A DNA stretch of 64,000 bases, from contig CAWFYE010000001.1 of NCBI GenBank assembly GCA_963819975.1, positions 186,001 through 250,000 of the forward strand. The letters are read 5' to 3'. A program made the position numbers and the translations under genes. The first letter of the stretch is position 1. Each line of letters starts with the position of its first letter. Origin of the DNA: Palsa-1392 sp963819975 (GTDB lineage: Bacteria; Verrucomicrobiota; Verrucomicrobiia; Chthoniobacterales; UBA10450). Shown here piece by piece: positions 27,016 to 34,985 of the stretch. Below the pieces are notes generated by a model, which worked only from the letters and a program-made list of their open reading frames with translations, did no database searches and was not told where the DNA came from.

Positions 27016-28761
27016 TTAAAAATCCCGGTCCTTCGCCGTGCTCATGAAGCGCATCTTGGCCGGCGCCGGGGCCACGCCCGGTTTGGGATAATCGGTCGTC
27101 ACCTGGCGATTTGAAGTCGGGACGAGGCGGACGGCGCCTCTGGCATTATTCCGCCAGCCGTTTGGATCGGCGAATTCCTCGCCACTGTGGTGCAAACCGG
27201 AAATCTGATCTTCAAGGCCGGTGCCATAGCGTTGTGCGAGGATCGTCGGGGTAACGAAGACGAGCAGGTTGCGCTTCCTGCGTTCGTTCAGGCGCTCCTG
27301 AAAGAAGTAGCCAAGAATCGGGATGTCGCCAATCACCGGCACTTTGTTGCGCGCCTTGAGCACTTCATCCTGGAGCAGGCCGCCGATCGCGAGCGTGTCG
27401 CCGCTCTTGATCAAGACATTGGAATCGAGTGTCCGCGTGTCGATGATGGGGCTGCGGACAGTCGCACCCGCGAATTCGAACTCCGAGTCGCCGACCTTAT
27501 TACTGATGACCGGCTTCACGCTCAGGGTAATGAAATCGTCCTTATTGACCGATGGCCTAACGACAAGAGTGTTACCGAATGTCTTATCCTGGAATCCACC
27601 GAAGACCGCCGTCGCCGTCTGTTCGTTGAAGTTCAACTGCGGGACCGGCTGATTGCGGGTAATTTCGATTTTCGCTTGCTGGTTGTCGGCGGTTACAATG
27701 CGCGGGTTGGCGAGAAATTCCGCGTCGGTATCCTCGTTAAGCGCGCGAATAGTCACCGACATTTGCGGCACGGAAAGGATGGCAAACTGGCCAAGAGCGA
27801 GCGAACCAAGACTGCCGAAGAAATTGTTATTGCCGGAATTCCCGAGAGCGAAATCTCCGACCGGAGTGACCGTACCGGCAGCGGGAGTCGTCCCCGTCGT
27901 TGTGCCGTACTTGAGGACTTGGGGATTAGCCGAGCCCCCAACTACGCCCGCCCAGTTGATCCCATAGCTTTGTTTAGGATTGGCGTTCACCTCGACGAGG
28001 CGCGCCTCGATCATGACCTGCTTGGTTGGCTTATCGATTTGCATCAGCATCTTGCGGATGTTGTCGATGTTGCTCTGCGTCTCGCGATAAAAAATCGTGT
28101 TCGTCCGCTCGTCAACTTGCGGAGCATCCTTGCTCGCGAGTTGCGAAGCGAGCAGCGGTGCGATGTCCTTCGCCCGGCCATAGCTAAACTGGTAGCTGTC
28201 GCTCTCGGTCGGTTCGGCCGTCCGCTCCGCGCCGGTCTTAATGTAATAAACGTTGTCGATCTGATCCATGAAAAGCCCTTTGGATTTAACGATGATGCCG
28301 ATCGCCTGGAGAGCAGTCACATCCTCGAGCCGCATCGTGACCGTGCCGGCAACGGCTTCGCTCACCACCATGTTGATCTTGGCCTGGCGAGCTAGGAGGC
28401 GGAGCACTTGGCCAACGTCGTCGCCCTGAAATTCACGCACGCCCACGCCGCCGTTGTCCATCACCGAACTGGTCGTGGTGGTAGTAGTGGCAGGAGTCTG
28501 GGCGCCAACCGGAGCGGGCGCGGTCGACTGCGTCGCTGGCACGGTCGCCGGGGGTTGGGCCGCGACAGGCGAAGCCGGGACGAGCGTCATCGGCGCAGGG
28601 TCCGTGCTGCGCGCGGTCGCGCCGCTGCCGGCGATCGGAGCGGCGGCAGCCGCCTTCGCGGTCTCCCGGGGAGGCACGCCGGCTTCCTGAGCGAGAGATG
28701 CAGATGCGACCGCCACCAAAACGGCGAGCGCGCTGGGAAGTTGTTTGATCGAATTGAGCAT
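27016..28761 (-). CDS. Secretin (GspD/PilQ-type outer-membrane channel)
   Basis: A 581-residue secretin. A signal peptide (residues 1-24) precedes a Pro/Ala/Thr linker (about 30-100). Then come an STN/N0-like domain (VREFQGDDVGQVLRLLARQAKINMVV), an N1 domain (YGRAKDIAPLL to LMQIDKPTKQVMIEARLVEVN), and the C-terminal secretin domain. The latter ends in the signature GDTLAIGGLLQDEVLKARNKVPVIGDIPILGYFF and LLVFVTPTIL. It could serve a type IV pilus or type II system; no partner genes (pilM-P, gspE) are adjacent. A PilQ role would be relevant to DNA uptake. Confidence 0.9.
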   Translation of the reverse strand: MLNSIKQLPSALAVLVAVASASLAQEAGVPPRETAKAAAAAPIAGSGATARSTDPAPMTLVPASPVAAQPPATVPATQSTAPAPVGAQTPATTTTTTSSVMDNGGVGVREFQGDDVGQVLRLLARQAKINMVVSEAVAGTVTMRLEDVTALQAIGIIVKSKGLFMDQIDNVYYIKTGAERTAEPTESDSYQFSYGRAKDIAPLLASQLASKDAPQVDERTNTIFYRETQSNIDNIRKMLMQIDKPTKQVMIEARLVEVNANPKQSYGINWAGVVGGSANPQVLKYGTTTGTTPAAGTVTPVGDFALGNSGNNNFFGSLGSLALGQFAILSVPQMSVTIRALNEDTDAEFLANPRIVTADNQQAKIEITRNQPVPQLNFNEQTATAVFGGFQDKTFGNTLVVRPSVNKDDFITLSVKPVISNKVGDSEFEFAGATVRSPIIDTRTLDSNVLIKSGDTLAIGGLLQDEVLKARNKVPVIGDIPILGYFFQERLNERRKRNLLVFVTPTILAQRYGTGLEDQISGLHHSGEEFADPNGWRNNARGAVRLVPTSNRQVTTDYPKPGVAPAPAKMRFMSTAKDRDF

Positions 28762-28838
28762 AATGGTTAAGGCAAGAAGTTTGGACTGCAGGAGTGGTAA
28801 AAGCAGGAAACAGACCAGCCACTTGAAACTTTAAGAAG

Positions 28839-28854
28839 AGCGCCCTTCGGCGCT
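28839..28854 (-). terminator. Possible terminator downstream of the Anbu gene
   Basis: AGCGCC, loop CTTC, GGCGCT is a 6-bp GC stem; on the minus strand the tail is CTTCTTAAAG. It separates the Anbu gene from the secretin gene. The T-run is weak. Confidence 0.45.
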
Positions 28855-28952
28855 GGGCGAAGGAGATAGGGACGTTAGGCAGTGAGCGTGCCAAAGCCTC
28901 GGCGCGGCGCGATGTGGCCACGCTTAGCGGCACCTCCGGACCAGAAAGCCGG

Positions 28953-29723
28953 TTAGGCCGCGGTCGCGAAACCGAGCGCCGTCTTGCTAAAATCCGCCAC
29001 CGGCATTTGCCTAACGAGCCGGACGATGCCGTCCTGCCATTTCTGGCTGATCTCGATCAGGTAGGGATCGTTCTGCTCCAGGCGGGTGCGCATTTTTACC
29101 TGGAACGAATCGGTCTTGTAGCAGAGGATGTCGATCGGCGGACCGACCGCGACGTTGCTCTTCATCGTCGCGTCCATCGAGATGATGCCGAACTTGAGTG
29201 CATCCATCAGGGTGCCGTCGTAGCTGAAACCGCGGTCGAGAATCGGTTTGCCGTACTTCGATTCGCCGATCTGCAGATACGGGCAATCTCGGCTCGCGTG
29301 GATGCTGTTTCCTTGCGGATAAATCGAGTGCACTTCCGGCGCCAGCCCGGAGATCTGGCCACCGACGATCAGGTTAATGTTGAAGTCGAATCCGTCGGCC
29401 TCGAGCGCGGCCCGGTCGCGCTCTTCCACCATCCGCACCTTGGAACCGATGTAGCGTACCGTCTCGTAGAGCGTCTCGCGATTCAGCAGATGTTTCCGCG
29501 CCGGATGGCTCTCGTTGAGATGCAGATCGTCGTCGATCAGGGCCATGGTCGCCTGGGTGAGCGAGAGATTGCCCGAACTCAGGATGCAGATCACCCGGTC
29601 GCCCGGTTTTTCGTAGATCCGCATCTTGGTTCGGACCGTGATGTTATCCATCCCGGCACTGGTGCGGGAATCGGAAAGGAAAACTGCGCCCTGACGACAG
29701 AGCATACCGAGGCAATACGTCAT
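28953..29723 (-). CDS. Anbu-type proteasome homologue (COG3484 peptidase)
   Basis: A 256-residue Ntn-hydrolase of the ancestral beta-subunit (Anbu) group. It begins MTYCLGM, so Thr2 would be the nucleophile after Met removal. Family stretches are FLSDSRTSAGMDNI, ICILSSGNLSLTQATMALI, LIVGGQISGLAPEVHSIYPQGN and KYGKPILDRG. Anbu commonly lies in a four-gene cluster with alpha-E, ATP-grasp and transglutaminase-like proteins; none is here. Its TAA stop is within a near-copy (GGTTAGGC) of the iterated motif, and an exact copy is inside the gene at 29009. Confidence 0.9.
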   Translation of the reverse strand: MTYCLGMLCRQGAVFLSDSRTSAGMDNITVRTKMRIYEKPGDRVICILSSGNLSLTQATMALIDDDLHLNESHPARKHLLNRETLYETVRYIGSKVRMVEERDRAALEADGFDFNINLIVGGQISGLAPEVHSIYPQGNSIHASRDCPYLQIGESKYGKPILDRGFSYDGTLMDALKFGIISMDATMKSNVAVGPPIDILCYKTDSFQVKMRTRLEQNDPYLIEISQKWQDGIVRLVRQMPVADFSKTALGFATAA

Positions 29724-30151
29724 GATTCGCCTGGCTTGCTGCTGCTAACGACGCGGCCTTCGACGCGCCGCACCTGTGTGTGATGGGTCAGAGGATGAAC
29801 GCGACCATCGCTCCCGCGGAAAAAGGCACTCAAAATCCAGCTCACGATGCTGATCAAAATTGCGCCCCAAAATGCGCTCCCAAAACTGTCGACGTGGAAA
29901 CCGTGCACAAACTGGTTCACGAGCAGGAGCATGAGGCCGTTCACAACGAAAATGAAAATACCGAGCGTGAGAATAATGAGCGGCGCCGCGAGCAGGAGCA
30001 ACACCGGGCGGAGGAACGCGTTAAAGATTCCGAGAAGGAGCGCAGCGCCGATGAGCGAGGCAGTGCTGTCATAACGAATCCCGCTGATGATGGAGGCGGC
30101 GACCATCACAGCCACGGTCGTGATCGCCCACCTGAAAATAAAATGCCTCAT
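29720..30151 (-). CDS. Four-helix membrane protein, YvlD/phage holin IV superfamily
   Basis: A 143-residue inner-membrane protein with four predicted helices: IFRWAITTVAVMVAASIISGI, TASLIGAALLLGIFNAFLRPVLLLLAAPLIILTLG, FIFVVNGLMLLLVNQFV, and FWGAILISIVSWILSAFF. The NAFLRPVLLLLAAPL core matches the family (PF04020). The family name reflects a loose holin resemblance and does not imply phage. ATG 30151 is preceded by the iterated motif (CCTAACGATG across the start). Its stop overlaps the Anbu start. Confidence 0.87.
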   Translation of the reverse strand: MRHFIFRWAITTVAVMVAASIISGIRYDSTASLIGAALLLGIFNAFLRPVLLLLAAPLIILTLGIFIFVVNGLMLLLVNQFVHGFHVDSFGSAFWGAILISIVSWILSAFFRGSDGRVHPLTHHTQVRRVEGRVVSSSKPGES

Positions 30152-30254
30152 CGTTAGGTTTGATGGTTTGCCGCAGGAGCTTTTTTCGTGCCGTTTCCGC
30201 TTGCGCATCCGGCGCTCGGCGGGTACAGGCTTGGCCGACCTAAAGCAAAAGTAA

Positions 30255-30641
30255 ATGGCGAAAAGTTCAAAAAAATCGAAAGAGGCAAAGGCGCCGGAGA
30301 GTCCCTCCCCTGCGCCCGGTATGGAATCGAGTAACGGTCACGGCCCAGCGGAATCCGCCCGGCCATCCCCCGCAAAAAAGAAGGCCGTGAAGGCTGCCGC
30401 CCCGGCAAAAGCCGCCAGCAAAAGCCGCAGTATTGCGGTGAAGAAAACCAGTACTCCACGCAAACCGAGAGCGAAAAAGACGGCGGGACGCGCCTCCAAA
30501 ACGATCGTGACGGATGAGGAAATTCGGATCCGGGCCTATTTCATCTCGGAATGGCGGACGCAGAATGGGATGCTCGGCGACTCGGCGCGCGACTGGCTGG
30601 AAGCTCGCCGCCAGTTGCAGGCGGAGGCCGCCCTGGCCTGA
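30255..30641 (+). CDS. DUF2934 protein with Lys/Ala-rich N-terminus
   Basis: A 128-residue protein. Residues 1-80 are disordered and basic (repeated KK, AAPAKAA, PRKPRAKKTAG), reminiscent of histone-H1-like bacterial tails. Residues about 85-122 carry the DUF2934 signature TDEEIRIRAYFISEWR...GDSARDWLEARRQL. DUF2934 is of unknown function. DNA or RNA contact through the basic tail is only a guess. Confidence 0.8.
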   Translation: MAKSSKKSKEAKAPESPSPAPGMESSNGHGPAESARPSPAKKKAVKAAAPAKAASKSRSIAVKKTSTPRKPRAKKTAGRASKTIVTDEEIRIRAYFISEWRTQNGMLGDSARDWLEARRQLQAEAALA

Positions 30642-30655
30642 CGAGAGCGAAGCGC

Positions 30656-31069
30656 CTAGACGGTCTCCAATTCTGGAAAGCACGCTTTCACCTTTTCGAT
30701 CAGGCGATTGATCGTAAAGGGCTTTGCCAGGAAACCGCGGACTCGTGCTTCTTTGAGAAGTTCCTGCGCACGAGCGTCCGAGCCTTGGCCGCTCACCAGA
30801 AGCAAGGGCGGAATGGTCCGCGGCGGCGACAAGTTTTCGTACACTTTGGAGATGAGAAAAAAGAGAAGCGTGCCGTCGATCATGGGCATTGAATAATCGA
30901 AAATCATCAGGTCGTAGTTTTTTTTCAGCGCCAGCTCGAAGCCGTATTCGGGCTTCGGTGAAGTATCAACTTCCCAGTGCAGCAGGTTCTGCAACGCTTC
31001 GCGAATGATGCGCAGCACCGCAGCGTCATCGTCCACGATCAGGACACGTTTTGTCTCGGGCTCAGCCAT
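30656..31069 (-). CDS. Single-domain response regulator (receiver only)
   Basis: A 137-residue CheY-like receiver without an output domain. Acidic pocket DDD (13-15), phospho-acceptor Asp58 (LMIFDYSMPMIDG), Ser/Thr position in LLLVSGQGSD, and Lys in FLAKPF. It carries an insertion-like LHWEVDTSPKPEYG loop. No histidine kinase is adjacent, so the partner is unknown. Divergent from the small gene at 31127. Confidence 0.9.
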   Translation of the reverse strand: MAEPETKRVLIVDDDAAVLRIIREALQNLLHWEVDTSPKPEYGFELALKKNYDLMIFDYSMPMIDGTLLFFLISKVYENLSPPRTIPPLLLVSGQGSDARAQELLKEARVRGFLAKPFTINRLIEKVKACFPELETV

Positions 31070-31126
31070 CTCGGAGGCTTGCGTAAAATCGCGATGGCAT
31101 TCAAGCTTTAGTTGCGAATTTTACTG

Positions 31127-31375
31127 ATGCAAACCGACTCGCTCAATTCACCCGAAGCCCAGCTGGCCGCCGCGCTCCGCGAACGGCGCACCCTTATCGG
31201 CGATGAAGCCAGTCGGCGCGATCCGGAGCGGCATCTCGAAAAGCTGAAGACCGCCTCGGAAAAGATCGTTGCGCTGGGTGAGGCGCTGCCGCAGCCGGTC
31301 GATCCGCAGTTGGCGCATTACCTGGCGCGCTGCAGCTACGATAAAGCGCTCGAAGCGCTGGAGGCGAAGCTGTAG
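31127..31375 (+). CDS. Small hypothetical protein (82 residues)
   Basis: A predicted all-helical soluble protein with a regular polar pattern: EAQLAAALRERRTLIGDEASRRDPERHLEKLKTASEKIVAL, then LPQPVDPQLAHYLARCSYDKALEALEAKL. I do not recognise a family. The ATG at 31127 is chosen over the TTG at 31112. It is supported by coding-like composition and by palindromes right after the stop. Confidence 0.6.
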   Translation: MQTDSLNSPEAQLAAALRERRTLIGDEASRRDPERHLEKLKTASEKIVALGEALPQPVDPQLAHYLARCSYDKALEALEAKL

Positions 31376-31377
31376 CG

Positions 31378-31394
31378 GCGGCCGTGTCGGCCGC
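31378..31394. repeat. REP-like palindrome A
   Basis: GCGGCCG, loop TGT, CGGCCGC is a perfect 7-bp stem 3 bases after the stop of the small gene at 31127-31375. It pairs in layout with a second palindrome at 31442-31458 in the gap before the convergent rpsD. Confidence 0.5.
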
Positions 31395-31441
31395 GTAAAC
31401 GGGTCGCCTGCACGAACCAAACGCCACCTGACTACGTGTCT

Positions 31442-31458
31442 GCGGGCGACACGCCCGC
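31442..31458. repeat. REP-like palindrome B
   Basis: GCGGGCG, loop ACA, CGCCCGC is a perfect 7-bp stem followed by CTCTACA. The trailing CTACA recalls the (T/C)CTACA/CCTACA end of the palindromes at 869 and 16040. It lies 16 bases past the rpsD stop and could assist termination of the ribosomal cluster. Confidence 0.5.
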
Positions 31459-31473
31459 CTCTACACCGGTCTC

Positions 31474-32085
31474 CTATCGCGAATACAACTCGACGATCAA
31501 CTGTTCGTTGACCATCGGCTGCATCTCTTCACGCGACGGAATGTGTGCGACTTTTCCGCTTAGGGCGTCGCGATCGACAGTCAGCCAATCGGGCACCGGA
31601 GCGATTTGCGTCAGCTCCATGTTGCGCAACGCGAGCTGACGCGATTTCGGACGATCTTTGATCGTGATTTCGTCGCCCGTCTTCACGTTAAAAGAAGAGA
31701 TGTTGACGTTTTTGCCGTTGACCTGAACGTGGCCGTGCGAGACCAACTGGCGCGCGGCGCTGCGGGTATTCGCGAGACCGAGACGGAAAACAACGTTGTC
31801 GAGCCGGGTTTCGAGGAGTTGGAGGAGCGTCTCACCGGTTACACCGCGGCGCTGGAGCGCAGTCTCGAAGATGCGACGGAATTGTTTTTCCATCAGGCCG
31901 TACTGGAAACGGAGCTTCTGCTTTTCGCCAAGCGCGATCGCGTAATCGGATTGCTTGCGGCGCGAGCCCTTGGGGCCGTGCATGCCAGGCGGATAATTTT
32001 TCCGCTCGAGCGATTTGGAAGGTCCGAAAAGTGGCACGCCGTAACGGCGGGCAATCTTGGTTTTGGGTCCGGTGTATCTGGCCAT
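31474..32085 (-). CDS. rpsD: 30S ribosomal protein S4
   Basis: A 203-residue primary 16S-binding protein, first of the 5' domain and an autoregulator in E. coli. MARYTGPKTKIARRYGVPLFG opens it, and the S4 RNA-binding motif LETRLDNVVFRLGLANTRSAARQLVSHGHVQVNGKNV is clear. It is the last gene of the supercluster; rpoA and rplQ, which normally follow, are absent at this end. Confidence 0.97.
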   Translation of the reverse strand: MARYTGPKTKIARRYGVPLFGPSKSLERKNYPPGMHGPKGSRRKQSDYAIALGEKQKLRFQYGLMEKQFRRIFETALQRRGVTGETLLQLLETRLDNVVFRLGLANTRSAARQLVSHGHVQVNGKNVNISSFNVKTGDEITIKDRPKSRQLALRNMELTQIAPVPDWLTVDRDALSGKVAHIPSREEMQPMVNEQLIVELYSR

Positions 32086-32129
32086 CGAAGAAGTTGAGAG
32101 TCGTTAGTTAGTCGTTGAGAGAATCGGCA

Positions 32130-32789
32130 TCAGACGCGGCGCTGTTTCGGCGGACGGCAACCGTTGTGCGGCACCGGTGTGACGTCGCGGATGACGGTAA
32201 GATCGAGCCCGATCGCCTGGAGCGCGCGGACGGCCGACTCGCGACCGGCGCCGGGTCCCCTGACAAGGACTTCGACTTCCTTCAGCCCGTGACCCATGGC
32301 CTGGCGCGAGGCATCCTGCGCAACCATCTGCGCGGCGTAGGCAGTGCTTTTGCGCGAGCCTTTGAAGCCCACTTTGCCCGCGCTCGACCAGCCAATCACG
32401 TTGCCCTGCAGGTCGGTGATGGTGACGATGGTGTTGTTGAAAGTGGAGAGGACATGGGCGTAGCCGGAGTGCACGTTCTTGCTCCCCTTCGCCTTGATGA
32501 TCTTTGGCTTCTCGATGTCGTTCGGGTCGAGCGAGAGATTTTCCTTCGGAGCTTCGGCTGCAGGAGCTTCAGCTTTCTTGGCTTTTTTGGCCGCCTTCGG
32601 CTTGGCCTCAGATTTCGCCGGCGCGGCTTCAGTCTTCGTTTCCGGGGCCGCCTCGGCTTCGGCAGCGGCCGGAGTTTCAGCTGATTTTTCGGCAGTCGTT
32701 TCCACCGTCGTCTCGCTCACGGGAGCAGTGGCCTGCTCTTCGGGAGCGGGCGTCTCGGCGGGCGTTTGGTTTTCGGGTTCTTCGGCCAT
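32130..32789 (-). CDS. rpsK: 30S ribosomal protein S11 with about 100-residue N-terminal extension
   Basis: The S11 core begins near residue 104 (KNVHSGYAHVLSTFNNTIVTITD) and runs to the invariant PHNGCRPPKQRRV end, so the platform protein is complete. Normal S11 is about 130 residues; this one is 219. Residues 1-100 are low-complexity: Glu/Thr/Pro/Ala-rich, then a KPKAAKKAKKAEAP basic stretch. An in-frame Met near the core is not visible, so the extension is probably translated. Its function is unknown. Confidence 0.95.
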   Translation of the reverse strand: MAEEPENQTPAETPAPEEQATAPVSETTVETTAEKSAETPAAAEAEAAPETKTEAAPAKSEAKPKAAKKAKKAEAPAAEAPKENLSLDPNDIEKPKIIKAKGSKNVHSGYAHVLSTFNNTIVTITDLQGNVIGWSSAGKVGFKGSRKSTAYAAQMVAQDASRQAMGHGLKEVEVLVRGPGAGRESAVRALQAIGLDLTVIRDVTPVPHNGCRPPKQRRV

Positions 32790-32803
32790 GTCAGTTCGTT
32801 AGT

Positions 32804-33199
32804 TTAAACTTTCCCCGCTTTCGCGTCCTTGTTCCGGATAACGCCGACTGTCTTGCGCGGCCCTTTGCGAGTGCGGGCATTGGTTGAGGTGCGCTGCCCG
32901 CGCACCGGCAACCCTCGGCGATGCCGGATACCGCGATAACAGTTGATCGCCTGAAGGCGCTTCAGGTTGCTCTGCACTTCGCGGCGCAGATCGCCTTCGA
33001 TCGGGAGCTTGTTGTGCGTGATGGTCTGGATGATTTCGTTGATCTGCAGCGGGGTCAGGTCTTTTGCCCGCAGATTCGGGTCGATGTTGGTTTGCTCGAG
33101 GACGCGTTTCGCGGTTGCCGGCCCGACGCCGTAAATGTAGGTGAGCGACGCTTCGATGCGTTTGTCGGCGGGAATTTCAACTCCGAGTAATCTTGGCAT
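32804..33199 (-). CDS. rpsM: 30S ribosomal protein S13
   Basis: 131 residues. It starts MPRLLGVEIPADKRIEASLTYIYGVG and ends with the RGLPVRGQRTSTNARTRKGPRKTVG tail that contacts tRNA and 16S rRNA. It lies 9 bases downstream of the rpmJ stop and 14 bases upstream of rpsK, in the usual alpha-operon order. Confidence 0.97.
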   Translation of the reverse strand: MPRLLGVEIPADKRIEASLTYIYGVGPATAKRVLEQTNIDPNLRAKDLTPLQINEIIQTITHNKLPIEGDLRREVQSNLKRLQAINCYRGIRHRRGLPVRGQRTSTNARTRKGPRKTVGVIRNKDAKAGKV

Positions 33200-33208
33200 A
33201 ACGATCTC

Positions 33209-33325
33209 CTAGCCCTGGCGCTGCTTATGGCGCGGGTTCTTGCTACAGATCACGCGCACCACGTTCTTGCGCTTCACGATCCTGCATCCTTCACAAAGTC
33301 TTTTAACTGACGGCCTTACTTTCAT
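33209..33325 (-). CDS. rpmJ: 50S ribosomal protein L36
   Basis: A 38-residue protein read from ATG 33325: MKVRPSVKRLCEGCRIVKRK, then NVVRVICSKNPRHKQRQG. The zinc ligands Cys11, Cys14, Cys27 and His33 mark the zinc-binding (C+) type of L36. The position between infA and rpsM is the canonical one. Confidence 0.95.
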   Translation of the reverse strand: MKVRPSVKRLCEGCRIVKRKNVVRVICSKNPRHKQRQG

Positions 33326-33344
33326 GGTTTTACGAGACGAAAAA

Positions 33345-33364
33345 CGCGGAGCTTTTTCTCCGCG
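33345..33364 (-). terminator. Terminator or attenuator between infA and rpmJ
   Basis: CGCGGAG, a 6-base A-rich loop (as read on minus), CTCCGCG is a perfect 7-bp stem followed on the minus strand by TTTTTCGTC. It begins immediately after the infA stop. Inside a ribosomal operon it would set the level of the downstream rpmJ-rpsM-rpsK-rpsD part. Confidence 0.7.
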
Positions 33365-33583
33365 CTAGCGATGGCGAAAAGTGATTCGCCCCTTCGACAA
33401 ATCGTAGGGGGAAACTTCTAGCATAACTTTGTCCCCTGGCAAGATGCGAATGAAGTGCATTCTCATCTTTCCCGAGATGTGGGCGAGGACGCGGTGCCCG
33501 TTGGGCAGTTCCACCCGGAACATCGTATTCGGCAGGAGCTCGACCACGGTGCCTTCTACCTCAATTGCGTCTTTGCGCGCCAT
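33365..33583 (-). CDS. infA: Translation initiation factor IF-1
   Basis: A 72-residue S1-like OB fold: KDAIEVEGTVVELLPNTMFRVELPNGHRVLAHISGKMRMHFIRILPGDKVMLEVSPYDLSKGRITFR. It binds the A site of the 30S subunit during initiation. The start overlaps the map 3' end by 28 bases, implying translational coupling. A hairpin with a T-run follows the stop. Confidence 0.97.
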   Translation of the reverse strand: MARKDAIEVEGTVVELLPNTMFRVELPNGHRVLAHISGKMRMHFIRILPGDKVMLEVSPYDLSKGRITFRHR

Positions 33584-34332
33584 GTCAGGATTTCAGGTTC
33601 TTCTTTGGTAATCAAAACCGTGTGTTCGAAATGAGCCGAGGGCAAACCGTCCGAGGTACAGACCGTCCAGCCGTCGTCCAGCAGGCGCACGCCGGCCCCG
33701 CCGAGGTTGATCATCGGCTCGATCGCGAGCGTCATGCCAGGTTTGAGGCGCGGGCCGTTCCCCCTTTTGCCGTAGTTCGGCACCTGCGGTTCTTCGTGCA
33801 ACTTCCTCCCCACCCCATGGCCGACAAATTCCCTGACGACACTAAAATGATGACGCATCGCTTCTTCTTCAATCGAAGCGCAGAGATCGCCGAGTCGCTC
33901 GCCCGCCATGGCATGCGTGATGGCGCCTTGCAGCGCGCTTTGGGTCACCTCGAGCAGCCGCTCGATTCGTTCATCGATCATCCCGACCGGGATCGTGGCC
34001 GCAGTATCTCCCACCCAACCGTCCTGCACCACCCCAATGTCGAGCTTCACGATGTCGCCGTACTGGATCCGGCGCTGACTGCCGATGCCGTGAACGATCT
34101 CATCGTTGAGCGAAATGCAAATGTTTCCCGGAAATACCCGATGGCCCAGTCGATAACCGAGAAAGGCGCTCCGCACTCCAGCATCGGCCATCAAATCCGC
34201 CGCCGCCTGGTCGATCTCTTTTGTGGAAATGCCGGGGCGAATCAGCTCGCTCACTCGCTCCAGGACATTGCTCGCAGTGCGGCAAGCCAGCCGCATCTTT
34301 TCGATTTCCCGAGCCGACTTGATCGGGATCAT
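33556..34332 (-). CDS. map: Methionine aminopeptidase, type I
   Basis: A 258-residue metallopeptidase removing initiator Met. Metal ligands are visible: Asp in VKLDIGVVQDG, Asp in WVGDTAATIPVG, His in FVGHGVGRKLHEEP, Glu in TLAIEPM and the C-terminal Glu in FEHTVLITKEEPEIL. ATG 34332 overlaps the adk TGA (ATGA). Placement between adk and infA is normal for many bacteria. Confidence 0.96.
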   Translation of the reverse strand: MIPIKSAREIEKMRLACRTASNVLERVSELIRPGISTKEIDQAAADLMADAGVRSAFLGYRLGHRVFPGNICISLNDEIVHGIGSQRRIQYGDIVKLDIGVVQDGWVGDTAATIPVGMIDERIERLLEVTQSALQGAITHAMAGERLGDLCASIEEEAMRHHFSVVREFVGHGVGRKLHEEPQVPNYGKRGNGPRLKPGMTLAIEPMINLGGAGVRLLDDGWTVCTSDGLPSAHFEHTVLITKEEPEILTWRAKTQLR

Positions 34333-34985
34333 TTTGCCCGTTCTTCGATTAGCGCAGAGATATCACCGAAAACTGCGTCGCGATCACGATTTCCATCGAT
34401 CCGGTGCAAGGCGTCATCTTTTTCATAGAAGGAAAGGAGTGGCTCGGTCTTGCTTTTGAACTCGGCCAGACGGGTTTGCAAAACGGAGGCGTCGTCATCG
34501 TCGCGACGGATGAGCGGTCCGTCGCAATAGGGACAGACCGGACGATCGGCGAAACTCGCGCTTGTCACGCTGGTCGTGAAACCGCAACGCCGGCACTGCA
34601 GACGGCTCGCGATCCGATCGCGCACCGTGTCTTCGGAAACCTCCAGCCAAATAGCGAGGTCGAGCGCGGTGTCGAGTTTCTCCAGCAACTCATTGAGTCG
34701 CTCGGCTTGGGTCACGGTGCGCGGGAACCCGTCGAAGACGAAACCTTCCTTACCGTGCAGGTTCAGCCAGTCTTCGATCAGATGAACGATGATGTCATCC
34801 GGAACGAGACCGCCCTGCTTCGAAATCTTATCCGCCTCCAACCCGAGCGGCGTTCCGAGATCGCGTTCCCGGCGCAGGATCGTCCCCGGCGATGTGACCG
34901 AGATGGCGAAATGTCGCGTTATCATCTCCGCCTGCGTTCCCTTACCGGAACCGGGCGCGCCGAGGAGCACAATGCGACTTTTCAC
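34329..34985 (-). CDS. adk: Adenylate kinase (zinc-lid form)
   Basis: A 218-residue kinase equilibrating ATP, ADP and AMP. P-loop GAPGSGKG (9-16), AMP site FPRTVTQAERL (88-98), and a LID with Cys131, Cys134, Cys151 and Cys154 that would hold a zinc ion. The usual TGDMLR motif reads TSPGTILRRE, a variation at the AMP site. The start is GTG 34985, whose G is shared with the secY TAG stop; an upstream ATG (35051) lies inside secY and is unlikely. Confidence 0.95.
   Translation of the reverse strand: MKSRIVLLGAPGSGKGTQAEMITRHFAISVTSPGTILRRERDLGTPLGLEADKISKQGGLVPDDIIVHLIEDWLNLHGKEGFVFDGFPRTVTQAERLNELLEKLDTALDLAIWLEVSEDTVRDRIASRLQCRRCGFTTSVTSASFADRPVCPYCDGPLIRRDDDDASVLQTRLAEFKSKTEPLLSFYEKDDALHRIDGNRDRDAVFGDISALIEERAK

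Noticed and set aside
27187..28395. 402-codon + strand frame opposite the secretin
   Set aside because: Shadow of a clear secretin gene; composition is Arg/Asp-rich without motifs.
29720..30151. Prophage signal from the holin-superfamily name
   Set aside because: YvlD-like proteins are common chromosomal membrane proteins, and no other phage gene is near.
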